Below, in pieces: positions 1-12,500 of a DNA stretch of 64,000 nucleotides. The DNA comes from Taenia hydatigena. Its lineage: Eukaryota > Platyhelminthes > Cestoda > Cyclophyllidea > Taeniidae. Below the pieces are notes generated by a model. The model was not told the origin of the DNA, ran no database searches, and was given only the letters and a program-made list of their open reading frames with translations. Within the stretch, counting starts at the first letter, position 1. Each line of letters begins with the position of its first letter. The translations under genes were made by a program, and so were the position numbers. The stretch covers positions 148,329-212,328 of the forward strand of contig JADWOT020001202.1 of NCBI GenBank assembly GCA_036345935.2. The letters are read 5' to 3'.

Positions 1-2777
1 CGCTCATTTTAAGTTAAGCAATCAAAATTCGCGCACAAACACATGGAAGGCAGCCAGACTCGCATTTTCTGTTTTAGGTGCTTTCTCCTTAAGCTGAAGA
101 GTATGACCGGTAACTTTCCTTTCTTTACTTGTTATTCAGCCCAGTCTTTATCATACATGCAACAGATGGCATAGTCATCTGACGTAAGAGCAGCATCTTA
201 GGTCTTATCATTTTCGATCCGGCAAAGACTCAAACTTCTCTTTAGCTCAACTTTGCTTGCGCATGAGGTCGTCAGAATCTATGAATTATTGTAAGACTGC
301 TTCAAAACTTGTTGAAGCCTGGCCACATAAACTCAGAACGACCGTTATTGTAGCAGCAAAACTTGTGAACTGCCAATTGTTTAAGACCGTAATTTTGATC
401 TGATACTAAATCGATCACATCCTGGCGTATCATGTTTCGCGAAGTACATTCCCTATTTACGGCCCGACGAATAGCTCTAGTTAGAGACTGTTTTGCAGAA
501 TTATGTTTAGGTAACGCAGGGAAAAATGCAAGTAGCTTGCCTCCTAATCAACTGGAAATGTGGTGGGCTGTTTAGTAAGCAGAGTACTAAGGCAATCATT
601 TTGTGACTGCACGAAACGAAGTGCAATCTGGTTGCGCCTCAAAGAGTATCAACTCGTTAACACATTTAACTTAAGTTTGATCCTACTCTTTTCCCCTAGG
701 AGTTTTGAGTCTTAATAAATGTCCCTACTTGATCAGCGTTTCATTTTCAAAATCATTCACGTCACCGGCAGAAGAAGAGGAATCGCTGAGGAACAATTGC
801 CAAAGCCAAGGCGCATTGGATTATGCGATACTATAGGCCAATTCAACACTGCTACTTGGTAGTAGTGGCCTAAGTTTACTTTGTATCTGAAAATACGAAA
901 AATAGACGGTCTTGAGACCATCACTTGATTACTTACAATGCGTTGTTGCTGTCCGATGTGTTGCAGAGCTCCCTTCACTCCTTTAAATGGTATGCCTCAC
1001 GCCCCTCTCAATTTTGGAAATAGGTGTTTTTACCTTTTCTTCGAAAGGTGAGGAAAGTATGTAAAACAAATGAGCAAAGACGAAGACTATTATAAAGTTC
1101 GACGTTAACTACAAGGACTCTTTCTTATTTCGCTCTATAATATATAAAAATGCTCAATGGAACCACCAGTTTTTTGCAAACTACTTCTTCACTACTACTG
1201 GATAGCCTTGTAACATCTGCAAAGCTGAGCTCGTAGACGTGGGCATGTTGTTAGCTTTTAAGTGTTAATTGTTATTATTATTGCTAACCATTATTATTAG
1301 TATTACCTTTTTGATGAACTGCGACGCACGTATCATATTGTAATCGTCTTCCTGCGACGTTTATCGCCTCCTTTTTCATGATCCCTCCTATTTCTTTGGC
1401 TGTCAAACAGCCTTTGACTTGACTAGTTAATTCACCTTATTCACAACTACTACAACGAACGAGCAGAAAGAACAGCGAGGTCCAAGTTCTATTGGTGGAT
1501 AGGCTGTTTCGGCTACAATACTGTTTGCATTCCTGCGCATAGATGTCCTGTGTTACTGGATTTGGTGGCTGGCAATTTAAATGATGTTACTTCTGTCCGA
1601 TTAAATGAAAAGATGGGACTTAAACTCTTACAATGGTTGTTAGCTAGTAGCACACGTTGCTTATAAATCGGCAAATGCAATGAATGGGAGAGCCAATGTC
1701 GATAAGGCAACACGTTTGAATCAATATTGTGCAAAATCGTGCTATCAAAATTGCGCTTTTACTTGCATGTTGGCTGCAATGTGACGAGAGTCTACGTAAC
1801 AGGGAGCAATGGGAAGGGCAATGTTAGCAATCACTCTACAAAGGAAGCCAGAGTTCCCCACATCATCAAATTTCGCTACCTGGTTACGAGTCGGTTCCAT
1901 GAGAAGTGTTAATTTTAGAATATTAAGGGGTTCTTTCGATTAACTTGTCTTATGTGCCTGAATTATGCTTAACCCCACACTGCTCCCCTCATTTTTCCAC
2001 CTTATTACTTATGAATTCAGGTAGATTGTGACAAATATTTGAAGGTAAATGGGGCAAGGTTTGCATGCATAACCACGACATACGCTTTTTTGCCTTTATG
2101 CATAATTTGGTCTCCATTTGAGATTTTTTATTGCATTCTTGAGTAGCATATCCCACATCCTTCCTTCCGTAATTAGTAATTATGCACATAAACATGTCGC
2201 AGCAAACAAACACTTGTCTCGCATAGCAACTTGCAGTGGTAGTATGAACACAGAGTTAATAATAAGGGACACTCCAAATTGTTTTATCGAGGTTCTGGGC
2301 TCTTCACGTACTCTTAGGTGGAACATGTGCATGGTGTCATAATTCTTGCCTCAGAGAGCAAGAAAAAGGACAAATATTGAGCAAACTTGACATATTTCAG
2401 TCTACTTCATTGCTTGTTTGCTACTACATTTCGCAAATATTCAGTAAGTAAACTGCAGTGTTCCTTAGAGAAAGAGACTTAATGAATAATCTATATTGCG
2501 TGGTGACAAGAACTTGCATGCAAGGAATCCTAAATAGAACTTGTATGGCCATCTGCTTCATACTGCGTCAACTTTTCACCTTGCAGGGCCGCGGGATATT
2601 TGCCTTTACAAATGAAATTCAACGGACTTGGTATGTTTCAGTATATTTTGTTGTTTCCTCAACGATACGATACTCCAATGTGTGCCGAATTCACGTTAAC
2701 ACTACATGCTGAATGCAATTGCCCCGTGACGCAGATTTTATAGGAAAATTCGTGACTGCATGGCGACGAGGACTTAC
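1..2777. other. No supportable gene; AT-rich non-coding
   Basis: Only short frames occur here and none combines good splice sites with a protein-like reading. A TTA/ATT trinucleotide run lies at about 1264-1306. Probably intergenic, or intron of the minus-strand genes to the right. Confidence 0.5.
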
Positions 2778-2894
2778 CTGCAAAACCCGCCCATACCAAT
2801 AGTTTGCAAGGGCGTCTGATATTCAGCTGTGTCATTAAATTTCTACTTCGCATGCGATTCAGGACAGTGCTGCTGCTAATATGCACTCCCAATC
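2778..2894 (-). CDS. Candidate internal exon, 39 codons, phase 1 to 1
   Basis: Read on the minus strand, a pyrimidine-rich acceptor ending CCTCCAG opens a 117-nt frame that closes at a perfect donor, GCAG followed by GTAAGTCC. The reading (begins LGVHISSSTVLNRM, ends KLLVWAGFA) is free of stops, and both ends are phase 1, so the exon can be included or skipped without shifting frame. The family is not recognised. It could be a downstream exon of the immunoglobulin-like gene on this strand or belong to another gene. The evidence is splice sites plus an open frame only. Confidence 0.35.
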
Positions 2895-5223
2895 CTGGAG
2901 GAATGCAAGTTTACCGTGCTCGTGACATGGGGCTTTGGTTTATTCAAGTGATATCTCGTGTATGTCTGACTTATCCGACTGCATGAACGAAAGCTGCTGC
3001 AATTGCAGCAAGTGAAACGGACACCTGGTTGTGCTGCAATGAATCGGCCTTTGAATCTGATGCAAATAATGGCCCTGAATAATTAACACACATTGCCTGC
3101 ACACAAAATGTCACTTTTTGTTGAAATTAAGAGCTTTCATTTTCGTGACTCTACACTGAAAAAACGGGAGTCTGATTCACATTTCGTGATGGAGACTCAC
3201 TTCCTGCATGCGATCAGCATACGCACACCCACACGAGGGATTGCCATCATACGGTCGCATCTAAGACGATCGTATGGCAAAAGCGTTTTGATTGCGAAAG
3301 CAAAACCAAAGACTTGATTCTGCTGACTAAATTCTGTTCATGTTTTCGTTTGCCATGGTTATCTAAAGAGATGCATGAGATATCACAGTCACCGCATAGA
3401 GCATGGCAACGTTGACGTAACATTTTAGACAAAGGCGTTCAAATAAAAATACAATGGCGGGCTTGTGTAAAAAAGCGTGCCATAACATTCCAACTTAATC
3501 ACCATAAACATATTTTACTGATATTACCAGGCTTTAACTCGCATCCCACCAACGTCCATAGCAGTCATAAGGCTTTAATTGGGATTATTAGCCACAAATA
3601 AAAGACCAACGAGGATTTTCACAAAACTTGCCACTTAAAGACGTAAATGCCCTTTTTTGGCAGGAAGGTAGGCATGGTTACACAATCATTTAGAATTATT
3701 CTTAACCTCTACCTCGTGTTGTACAATATTATCATACGTTAGAAAGCGTTCGCAAACGCGCCGTGATGACGGGATTGTCAAAATTTGTTCTTAAGGAGGC
3801 ATAAATAGGCCCGGGCGACTGATGCCAACGCATAGGTCAATTGCGTAGCACCGTCCACTTTCCATTACTCACTGTAATGCCATTTATCTTTCCAATTCAA
3901 CCTGTCTACGATCAAATTAGATAGGGCTGAATTCAGTCTTTCATAGGTTACTGGAATTGGGCATAAGAAGGCGGTCTCTTCGCAGAATATAATTCGATCG
4001 CAAGTTTTTTTTCTCTGCAATAGAGGATATTGTTGCAGTCAGATCATTCCTCTGAAGGCGAAATGCGCTGTATGGAAAGATTTTTGCCTTAACAAAAGGC
4101 ATAATTCGCCGACAAAAATGGGTGATGTTAGATAGGAAGGGTAAAAATCAGGCAACTCTTTTCGCCATGCTACACCCTTAATGCTCTAAAATAATGGGAT
4201 TTTTGTCTAAGCATCATTCTGTCAAAGAATAAGAAGCTGGAGTTTGGAAACGTGGGGTACCGTGGCATTAGCAAGAAAGGCCTGACGTCCCAGATAAGTG
4301 TGAATGCGATTTGCAACTTAACCATCAAAACCACGAGGAGCATTAGCTTTCATCTAAACCAGCCAACATTGTCCTTACTGATGCAATGATGATTCTCTCC
4401 TTTTAGCAAATTTTGATGCGGCTGCTCAAATCAAAAGCAGAATTTGACGGTTACGTAAACTGATGTCATTTTAGGAAGAAAAATAAATCGACATGGGTTC
4501 TGTTAGAGAAAATGACCCTCTCGTCTCTTTACTAATTCTGTAGACTAAAAGATTATTATGCATGTTGGAGAGGTGGCACATGGGCGTCTGATAATAACTA
4601 CGTATTTTGCAAGCACAAGACCCCATTTAAGACCTATAATTTGACTCGAAAGCTGTAGAATAGCTTCCGAATTTCGAGGTGGCTTGGCGCTAGGCACCAA
4701 TTTTTACCGACAAATGCATTTTAAGACCTAAATTAATGTACTTAAAAGGCTTAGATTTATTCAACCGCGCTTCACATAGCATACGGGTCACGTAGATAGC
4801 TTGTCTTGCCTTAAGTTAAAAGCAAAGTGCTTTAAGGAATATTTTTTGATTGTGCCTAAAAGGGACTTAGCCCTTTATACTAAAACATGAAGACCGTAAC
4901 AATTACTTTCCGTTTAATATATAAGCTCCCTTTTTTTTAGACTGTGCTCTAAGGAGTGGGCAGTCTCAGTGGCTGATCTTTTCATATCCGGCTATTAGGT
5001 ATGCAGTAAAAGTCTCCACTAATAGCTGTTCCGTCGTAGTGAGGCAAAGCATTGAGTTTTCGGGAGGGATAAGCAGATCTGACCCACTAGGCAATCAGCA
5101 CTAAAGCAAACGGTTTGCAGCCTATGATCATTTCAGCAACCTATTTACCAACCGGTCATTAGCGAAGCTCACTCAGTGGGTTCATTTGAAGTCAGAAATT
5201 CACTCAGTCTTATTCACACTTAC
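2895..5223. other. No supportable gene
   Basis: AT-rich sequence with no convincing exon on either strand. It contains one short imperfect hairpin at 3248-3276 and otherwise nothing I can name. Confidence 0.45.
3248..3276. repeat. Short imperfect hairpin
   Basis: A 10-bp arm at 3248-3257 (CATACGGTCG) pairs with 3267-3276 (CGATCGTATG) with one mismatch across a 9-nt loop. There is no terminator or tRNA context, so function is unlikely. Confidence 0.35.
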
Positions 5224-5287
5224 ATGATCTCGATTCATTGCATTTGCCATGGAGCGGGGATCAATGAGCGCTATCCTGTTGCAGCAG
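5224..5287 (-). CDS. Candidate exon, 21 codons, phase 2 to 0
   Basis: The minus strand shows an acceptor TTATTGCAG, a stop-free frame reading CCNRIALIDPRSMANAM and onward, and a donor GATCAT followed by GTAAGTGTG. Length is 64 nt. Alternative acceptors a few bases downstream keep the same frame. The product is not recognised. Both neighbours on this strand are candidate exons, so it may be an optional exon of the same gene. Confidence 0.25.
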
Positions 5288-6513
5288 CTGCAATAACTCT
5301 CCGCTTAAGTAGCAAAAACCTTTTTTGCTATTCCGACATTAAGTTATACAGTTATTGGAGAAGTACACAAGAAGCAGGGTGATAAAACAATTCAGCAAAA
5401 TGGCCAAATTTTCCAGCGAAATTCATGCCAGATAAAAAGATCGTCTTTGCATTTTTTCTTTTTAATGCAATCGACTTAGCAACTACTGCTGGAGAACGAT
5501 ATGAAAAGTCGTCTTTTGACTTTCTGGTAGGCTTGGACCAACATAAATGAAAAGGGGCAACATTAATAAATCAAGTCAAAAATGAGGGCATGAAGGGGGT
5601 GCCCGTTGAGAAGTTTTTTCATTATGGTTTGACATTGCACACTGACAAATGTCATTAGAAGTGGAAATATTACCAAAGCATATCCTTTGAATCATGCTGG
5701 CCTTCATTTGCTTCTAGTGAAAAATAACATTACTGACGCCACAGCCAGGATCCCAATTCTTTTGACATGGCGATTTAAACAGTCAAGTAACTTCTGATCG
5801 ACGTGGATGAAACCGCTTTTGCTTAAAATTCTTTTCTTCAAAACGGACGGGGATTTTTTATTATTTCACAGACATTGAATATCGGTTTCATTGAGAAGTG
5901 GCAAAAAAGGTGTTGATCTATCCGCGCAAATGCGCTGATTTTAAGACTTTGCGTAGGATTCGCGCTATATCAAAACTTGAATCGACAAATGCAGCATATT
6001 CTGTTTAAGGCTTAGTTTGATGTAATCGCACACAGCAGTCACTGCCTTTCAACCGGCATGTTTATGGTCTTCCTTTTGACGTTTAAATAATGCACACTTC
6101 TGTTCACTTAGGATGTTTGCATTCAAAAGCAAGCTAGCCCATGACAATAAGCGCCTCACATACTGCTTTTTTTTCTTTTTTTACTTCCATTGAATCTTTT
6201 TATAAACAATGGATGCAGGGATTTGGTATGTAGGTCCCAACTGGCACATCTGTTTAACCTAGCTTACTAAAGTTAATGCTAAAAAACCGGCTATTTTACA
6301 CCCTTCAACTACAGATGTGGCACACGTTCGTAAAATTTCGATGTAACAGGAGGTTGATTAAATGAATTTACATCATCAGCTTCAGTGTTCATTAGACCTT
6401 CAGATAGACGTAATGCAGTATTGCAACCCTTATATCGAATTGACAAAAGGACAGGCTTTGGAGATGAGATAAGGCAATTTTCCTGCTCTCTACACCCAAT
6501 TTCTATATTTAAG

Positions 6514-6620
6514 CTAGAGACCATCATCGGCATCGGCAGTGCCACGGAGAAACAGTTCACGGTCGGATGGCTTAGACTCTCCATTCTCGTTGTCAGCTAT
6601 TTGCCAGGAACAGCTAGATG
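6514..6620 (-). CDS. Candidate 3' terminal exon of the immunoglobulin-like gene
   Basis: On the minus strand an acceptor (TTAACAG) opens a phase-1 frame of 34 codons that ends at TAG (6516-6514). The peptide is hydrophilic and acidic near the end (ADNENGESKPSDREL, then RGTADADDGL). Its entry phase matches the exit phase of the candidate exon at 7053-6966, and of the alternative exon at 7670-7616. No transmembrane segment or GPI-like tail is seen, which would make the product secreted if this is the true end. A competing frame covers the same bases, so the call is tentative. Confidence 0.3.
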
Positions 6621-6965
6621 CTGTTAAGCATTTAAAGATGAGGATAAATGTTCATTTGCAGCTAACCTGTTGGCTGTTTAATCAATGCATCTCCACCATG
6701 GCTGCAGTTGAGGGCATTCCCTGTCTAAGTGTGACTTCAGTACACCATACTGCAGGGTTAAAATCACGAGCAAAGCTTCATGTCTTCAAGATGCTGTAGA
6801 ATAAGTGGGTAGGCTAGGCCTTATCCATTGGTGTGAGAAAAAACTTCAACTCATCGAGAACCTTCCTTGATTATTATTAATAATTTAAATAAGCGGTCTA
6901 AGGACCCACATCGCGTTCTGAACAGTGGAGAATGATACCTACTTTTATAGTTAAAAAGACCTTAC

Positions 6966-7053
6966 ACAGGCTGCCAATGTATCTGTTATGTTTAGCGACA
7001 CGATTGCACCAGTTTTGGTCATTAGGAAGCACGTCATGATGGATACATTTAGT
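6966..7053 (-). CDS. Candidate exon of the immunoglobulin-like gene, phase 0 to 1
   Basis: A strong polypyrimidine tract (about 7059-7083 on the minus strand) ends in AAAAAG and is followed by 29 open codons (TKCIHHDVLPNDQNW, then CNRVAKHNRYIGSL) and a donor T|GTAAGG. Entry phase 0 matches the exit of the exon at 8143-8059, and exit phase 1 matches the terminal exon at 6620-6514. A second frame through the same bases is also open, so the reading is not unique. Confidence 0.3.
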
Positions 7054-7615
7054 CTTTTTGACGATCAAGGAGTAGGAGGACTAATGCAATAATCTAGTGC
7101 CTCTCTTAGTCGGTGGAATTGCTAACTTAGCATCATATCATTCCTGTCTGGTTGGCATTAGGAGTGAGAAGTTGCAATCATTCCAATGCCTAAAAACTTC
7201 GTGTCGCACATCGAATCTGTTCTTCACGCCAATTGTTACAGGGCAGAAATGCCGAATACAGAGCATTTAGTAAGACATGTATGCATTTCCGGTGAAACGA
7301 TTTCTCAGGGACCTATAATAGGCAGATTAGTACTTCTTTTCACTCTATGCCCATACCTTGGAGATCAGCAAAACGCAATCTTCTCATAATTGGTTAAAAG
7401 TAACAGGGTATCGGTTCAAGCACACTAAAGAAAAGGCATCTTAAATGCTCAGCACATTAAAAGTCCTCACTGATGGGCAACTTCTTGCCTGCACAGGACT
7501 GAATAAGTTCAAAGCATGCAACAAGATAACGAAGAGAGAAGTGAGGTGAGGTAAACTTTACCATATGTCGGCATTTGCCAAATGCGCGACTATTGCTCCT
7601 CTAAGTTTTACTTAC

Positions 7616-7670
7616 TCGCAAACCTGAGGACAAATCCAGGTGGTGCCTTCGGCTTAATATTTGACTTGCT
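7616..7670 (-). CDS. Candidate exon starting a fibronectin-III-like domain, phase 0 to 1
   Basis: Minus-strand frame of 18 codons, SKSNIKPKAPPGFVLRFA, between TTAG and a donor GCGA|GTAAGT. The KPKAPP...VLRF pattern resembles the first strand of a fibronectin III domain. Its phases (0 to 1) equal those of the exon at 7053-6966, so the two could be alternatives. The acceptor is weak, with little pyrimidine tract. Confidence 0.25.
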
Positions 7671-7815
7671 CTAAGTCCTGTAGCAATATCTCTCGTAGCT
7701 TGCCTTCCTCGTAGCCAAAATGGCCTTTCACGAATGTCCAATATGCTCTGCCTTGTTCGAGACCGCCACCTTATGCCGAGTGCACATGTTTTGCGATCAT
7801 CGCCGTAAGCGCCTT

Positions 7816-8016
7816 TTAATTTAGAGATGGACTTTCACATCTAAACACATGCCCAGCCAAATAATTGACCGCACATTTATGCACGTATGTCTCTGCGCGT
7901 AGATACGCATGTTTATGCGTAGGTATTCGGCGTTTCGTTAGTAGCTCTGCTCCTGTTTTATCCCAAGCAAAATCATAATTGGTCAAATAAGGCGAGTCCC
8001 GGTTTATGTCGACCAC
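7816..8016 (-). pseudogene. Immunoglobulin-like coding segment out of frame with its neighbour
   Basis: The minus strand carries an open frame reading NYDFAWDKTGAELLTKRRI and, further on, RAETYVHKCAVNYLAG. These match the C-strand Trp and the F-strand Y-x-C-A-x-N-x-x-G of an immunoglobulin domain. It lies just downstream of the exon at 8143-8059, which supplies the B-strand Cys. The intervening 43 bp look like a tiny intron, with GTGAGC at its start, TACTGAC as a branch point and CTAAG at its end. Splicing there gives an immediate stop, because the frames differ by one base. It may be a broken exon, a base-call error, or an exon spliced differently. Confidence 0.35.
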
Positions 8017-8058
8017 TTAGCCGAACCCCTTGTGTGACCGTCAGTACGATTTGCTCAC

Positions 8059-8143
8059 CTCAAGTACACTTGCTTGACATGTTATAGTTGAAATGTATAT
8101 GCATTGTCCAACTTGCCCAGCATTTCGCAGAACCACAGGACTA
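8059..8143 (-). CDS. Immunoglobulin-like exon (strands A-B), phase 2 to 0
   Basis: The acceptor has a good pyrimidine tract (CATCCCTACCTTTTTG before AACAG) and the donor is CTTGAG|GTGAGC. The 28 codons read SPVVLRNAGQVGQ, then CIYISTITCQASVLE. The P...G...ITCQAS pattern is the typical start of an immunoglobulin C2 or I-set domain with its first core cysteine. It joins in phase to the exon at 9507-9346, giving the usual interdomain linker V-K-Y-A-P followed by a new domain. This is the most recognisable part of the minus-strand gene. Confidence 0.55.
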
Positions 8144-8459
8144 CTGTTATGCCATCAAAAAGGTAGGGATGTTTATAAAACCTAGTAATCATGCCTTATG
8201 CTCTCCCATCCACTACCTATAACACAAATGCTTTGTCTTAAACGTCGAAAATAGGTTCGAATCATAGTGTGTGCTGTCTTTGCTATGAACCGTTCGAAAA
8301 CTTTGATTCGCTCCTCCGTCATTTCATTGGAACACACATTTGTAAGCATGTTTCCTTAAATCTCGCTTAAATGTGCTTTTCGCTCATATTTTTTCGCAAT
8401 AGCCTTGTGTTGCTTAAAAACGCCTCATAAATTTATGTTTTTTTTGTGCCCTACTGCAG

Positions 8460-8564
8460 ACCAAATAATAGAGGGTTCAGAAATACGCCTCTACTGTACA
8501 GAGTGTTACGCTGAACATCCGACTTGGGAGGCGTTACTGGAACACACGCGCTCAAATCACTTAC
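8460..8564 (+). CDS. Isolated exon with a C2H2 zinc-finger pattern, phase 1 to 1
   Basis: The acceptor TTTTTTTTGTGCCCTACTGCAG and the donor TTAC|GTGGGT bound 35 open codons. They read IIEGSEIRLYCTECYAEH, then PTWEALLEHTRSNH. The spacing is C-x2-C-x12-H-x4-H with Leu three residues before the first His, which is a classical C2H2 finger except that the usual Phe is His. An alternative reading is an immunoglobulin B-C region (EGSEIRLYC followed by Trp). No partner exons were found on this strand nearby. It lies inside an intron of the minus-strand gene. Confidence 0.45.
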
Positions 8565-9345
8565 GTGGGTATTGCTGATCGATTAAGTTTGCCCTACAAT
8601 CGCTGTTTGTATCCTGCTTTGGTTTTCTTTGCATTTAGTCATATGGTGCGGGCTGTTTGGCTAGAATATGCTGAAACCCTTTTGCTTCAATGGGAGCTGT
8701 AAGTTTCCGATGAGTTTTATGCTAGCTTAGTCTATCGATAAATGGAACCGAAAGAGCACTTACTGTGTAGAGACTGCAATTGCACTGCTGATTAGGACCC
8801 TTACGTAAGCAGTAATTGTAAAAGCCCTGTATAAAACTAACTGAGCGCTGCTGGTTTGATACGCTGAGGCAAATATCGTTTCGCGGGACAGTGCACTGCG
8901 TTAGGTCATCTCGGCATTTCGAGCATTCCAGACAGCGGCACATTTAAGTTAAAGGAGTACCAGTTAAACTATTAGCTTGTAAGGAGGATAGTGCATTTAA
9001 ATAGTAATGTAATAATAAGCGTATGCTCATTTTCATATGTTTCAGTGCTATCCAACGGGTCGCCGATTCCACATTTCATGAACCCACACGCAGCTATGTG
9101 TCTTTCAAAGCAGATGAAGGCTTAATATTAGACATGTTTTGCACTTCTTGCTGATTTATATCCCGTGTTTCCTCAGAACATAAGGAAAGTGGGGTAAAAA
9201 TACTGCTTAATGCAGAACAAACAGTGCCGCAAATAAGGATGTAGCCGTGGAAGATGCTATGAGCTTTGAAGCAGAGATAGCATACTAAAAGGAGTTGTCG
9301 TTTTTGTGGCCGCATTGAGAGAGGAGGTCAAGACTTTTCACTTAC

Positions 9346-9507
9346 TTGCAAATAAGAGGCAAATTTGGTGCATATTTTACATGAAATACCAATGAAGACT
9401 CAAAATTAACCATGTTGATCGGCTCGTGATTAACGTCTGACGCATGTGTTGTCGGTTTGTTTGCTGTCGCCTTAACTTCTAAATTGTGTTTTAAGAAGGC
9501 AGCTTGA
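9346..9507 (-). CDS. Immunoglobulin-like exon ending in V-K-Y-A-P linker, phase 2 to 2
   Basis: Minus-strand frame of 54 codons closing at a strong donor, TGCAA|GTAAGTG. It reads QAAFLKHNLEVKATANK, then THASDVNHEPINMVNF, then ESSLVFHVKYAPNLPLIC. The last part is the G strand and linker of an immunoglobulin domain, where L-x-V-x-Y-A-P is common in cell-adhesion proteins. Acceptor ATCAG fits; another nine bases upstream keeps the frame. Both joins agree in phase (14185-14143 before, 8143-8059 after). The domain lacks an obvious core Trp, so an extra exon may be missing. Confidence 0.5.
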
Positions 9508-12500
9508 CTGATAAGTCTATCCCACACTCATTAAGTCATTAAATTCACGGCAGTATGCTTTGAGCGAACCCTTACTTGCTAAAAAGATGTACTTCGTTTG
9601 CGCTTAGTCTTCAGTCGGGGCTGCACTGGTGGGAACCATTTAACAAATGCCAAAACCAGAGTGCTTCATAAACATGCAGAAGTTTCATGTGAACAGTGCA
9701 CTCTTAATAAGCCCCGTTGTTGGTGCATGTAATATGTTGCAGGAAGAATACAGTTGTAAATGGCGCTCTTATTAAGCTGAAAATGCTCCCGAGACATTTT
9801 ATAGTTAGCATAACCGCTAACAAAGAGACAACAGCGTACTCTTTGATAGTTTACTCACAACAGACATCTCATGGATTATGCCGCTACATTACCTTAGTGC
9901 TGTAGGAGTGCTGCTACATGGGCTTCTAATTTACTTGTTACTGACATCCATCACATCATCAATGCTAGCAAATTGTTGGTTGTTAAACAAGGGCATCTGA
10001 ATTTTATCACCAATTCTGACTTCTCTCGGGCTTCTTGAGGATGACCAGCGAATGTGAATCAAGTCGCTGCGATCAAATCAATTTTTGTACTGTTTTGATT
10101 GATCTTTCACTAAAAATAAGATGGTCATCGCAAAGCTAAAGTGGAAAGGAATATCGTCCAGGAGTGCGCTTTGTATAACAATAACCATTCAAAGATGGTG
10201 TTTTCTACGAAGAAACTTAGAGCAATGAAAATCGGCTTCACAGAGTTCCGCGCTGTAGTCGTATGTCCCGACTCTTCTTCGCAACTTCCTTACTGCCTGA
10301 TTTAATTTTTCAGACATGGTCAGGGTGATTTTACGCCTTAATTTGAAAATTTTATAAATTCTTCTCGTGGGGGCCTTAAACATTTGTGTATGCGATTTCG
10401 TTCCTCATGCAGAAGTTGGGGATACAATCAGGATGCAGATCTGAGGTTGATTTGATGATCCCACTGTTAAGGGACTGCTTTTGATGTCCTGGATAAACGC
10501 TATGAGTGAGTGGAACATATGGGTTCAAAGAAAGGGGTAGTATGAACTTTGTGGCTTGAATGGTGTAAGAGAGGTCATACAAAACGCATTGGGATGAAAT
10601 TATAGGTGTCTAGAAACACGAACTAGTTAGTTATGTATTTTAAAATAAGTATGATTCTATTATAAAGCACTATCCTTGACCGATGTTTGGAGTCTGGTGA
10701 TCAAATGAACAGCTTTACTTCCTTCTCATTTTGAGTTATAGACTACCTAACATGATCTTTAGCACGATTTAGATGAAAGGTAATTCGCTCAACTTTGCTT
10801 ATTAGGAAGCGCATAAGCCAAGAATTTACTCGCCAATTCTATAACCCATCTAACTTTCCGTCAAGATCTGAGGTTTTGCAGGGGGTGCTCTTTCCTTTTC
10901 ATTAATTTCGTGTTCGTTCCGGCACTGAAAGAGTAGCTTATTCGGGCGGTGCATGTTTTACTGAAGAGAATCAAAATATGATCCTTACGAAAATACCTCT
11001 CAGTCACTGGTTGGCTACCATTTGTAATTCTTTTACTTGTAACTTACTCCAAACATGGTTGGCATGCCATCTCAAAGCACAAACTGATTCTTCGTATTTA
11101 CTAGACTAAACTAAATAGCATGGCGGTGTCCTAAGACGACACCTCTAAAGGGAAAAATGAAATCGTTTGTTTGTGCTGAACGAACCATTAACAAACGTTG
11201 CTGCCTTCACAGTGCACAGAAAATAACTATTTCTGCGGTGATTTTAATTGCGAAGGTGGATACAGTATGCAAATATTCATTGATGCTAGCCTTTGAAATT
11301 GGAATTAGCCAGCTCATGCCACGATCCCCTGTAGTCTTGAGAAAAGAGTTCGGATACTAGAGTAGACGCAAACCCAGAAAGAGCTTTGTACCTGCTTTTA
11401 AAATACTCAACGCCATCAGATAATGGGACACTTTTCCTTCTGTCTCCCTAAAATAGCAGCAATAGTATACACAGGTGCGCCAAAGCAAAATTACAGAGAA
11501 TATTAAATGGTGTCAAGTCAAATCAAGGTAACGGACTCTCTTTCCATTCCCACCACCTCGTGCATCGCCTTATGAATCCTGAACGGTGAAAAGGGAGGGC
11601 GTGTCGGAGTTTCTGCTGTCAACACTGTCACGAGTCGATGAAGGGTCGATGGATCCAACCGTTATATGATACGGGATATCGAGAGACTACATTGGGGTTT
11701 TGGCCGCATTAGATCAAAGTGTACTTTTAAAAAGTTGTCATTATTGCTTGATCAGGCATATGGACCGGAGTGAAGCAGAACACAGTCAGTAATATGACCT
11801 AAGCAAAACTTTTCACTGGATGTTGACTGATTAATGTGGCCTTATATTTTGATGATCAAGGCTTTAGGGCCAAGCCGGCCATTTCATTTATAATTTGAAG
11901 AGGAGAATTACAGCGTGAATGCATCTAATCACTTGCACTTTTGCTCCTAAAGAGTCACTCCACAGAAAAATAGATGAATGGTGTGTTGAAAGAAATAATC
12001 AAGTGAGATTAAGGCTGTGGTAATTGTCAGCTTATTAAATTCCTTTTGATGGCATCATTTTGCTTAATGTTGCGCTGGTCTGCTGACCTTTCAACTGCCT
12101 CGCTAACATCGGGTTATAACCTCCATCTGATCGGTTATGCATGTGCGATGGGAAACGCTTCAATCACACGGGCGCAGAACATGCCAATAAAATTGCTGAG
12201 AAATAAATACATGGATTGAAATAATTTGGAAAGACATGTTGAAGGAAAGCATAAGTAACGGTCAAAACAGCATTAAAATTACTTTAATATGTTTCATTAG
12301 GTGTTAAAAATAACAGCTAAAATGGACATTGAAGGCTACGAAAGAAGAAGCAGTAAATATATTAAATTTATTTAAATTGTGATGGAAATCAATGCACCGA
12401 AAATGATAGCAACACAGTAGGCGAAATAAATTTCAAAACTACAAGCAAAGAAAATGCAGTTGCAAAAAGAAAAGGCGAAAAAACAGAAAAATATGTACAC

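Noticed and set aside
2400..2442. Plus-strand 43-nt interval between CATATTTCAG and ATTCA|GTAAGTAA
   Set aside because: Good sites, but all three frames are open, the length is not symmetric and no partner exon fits.
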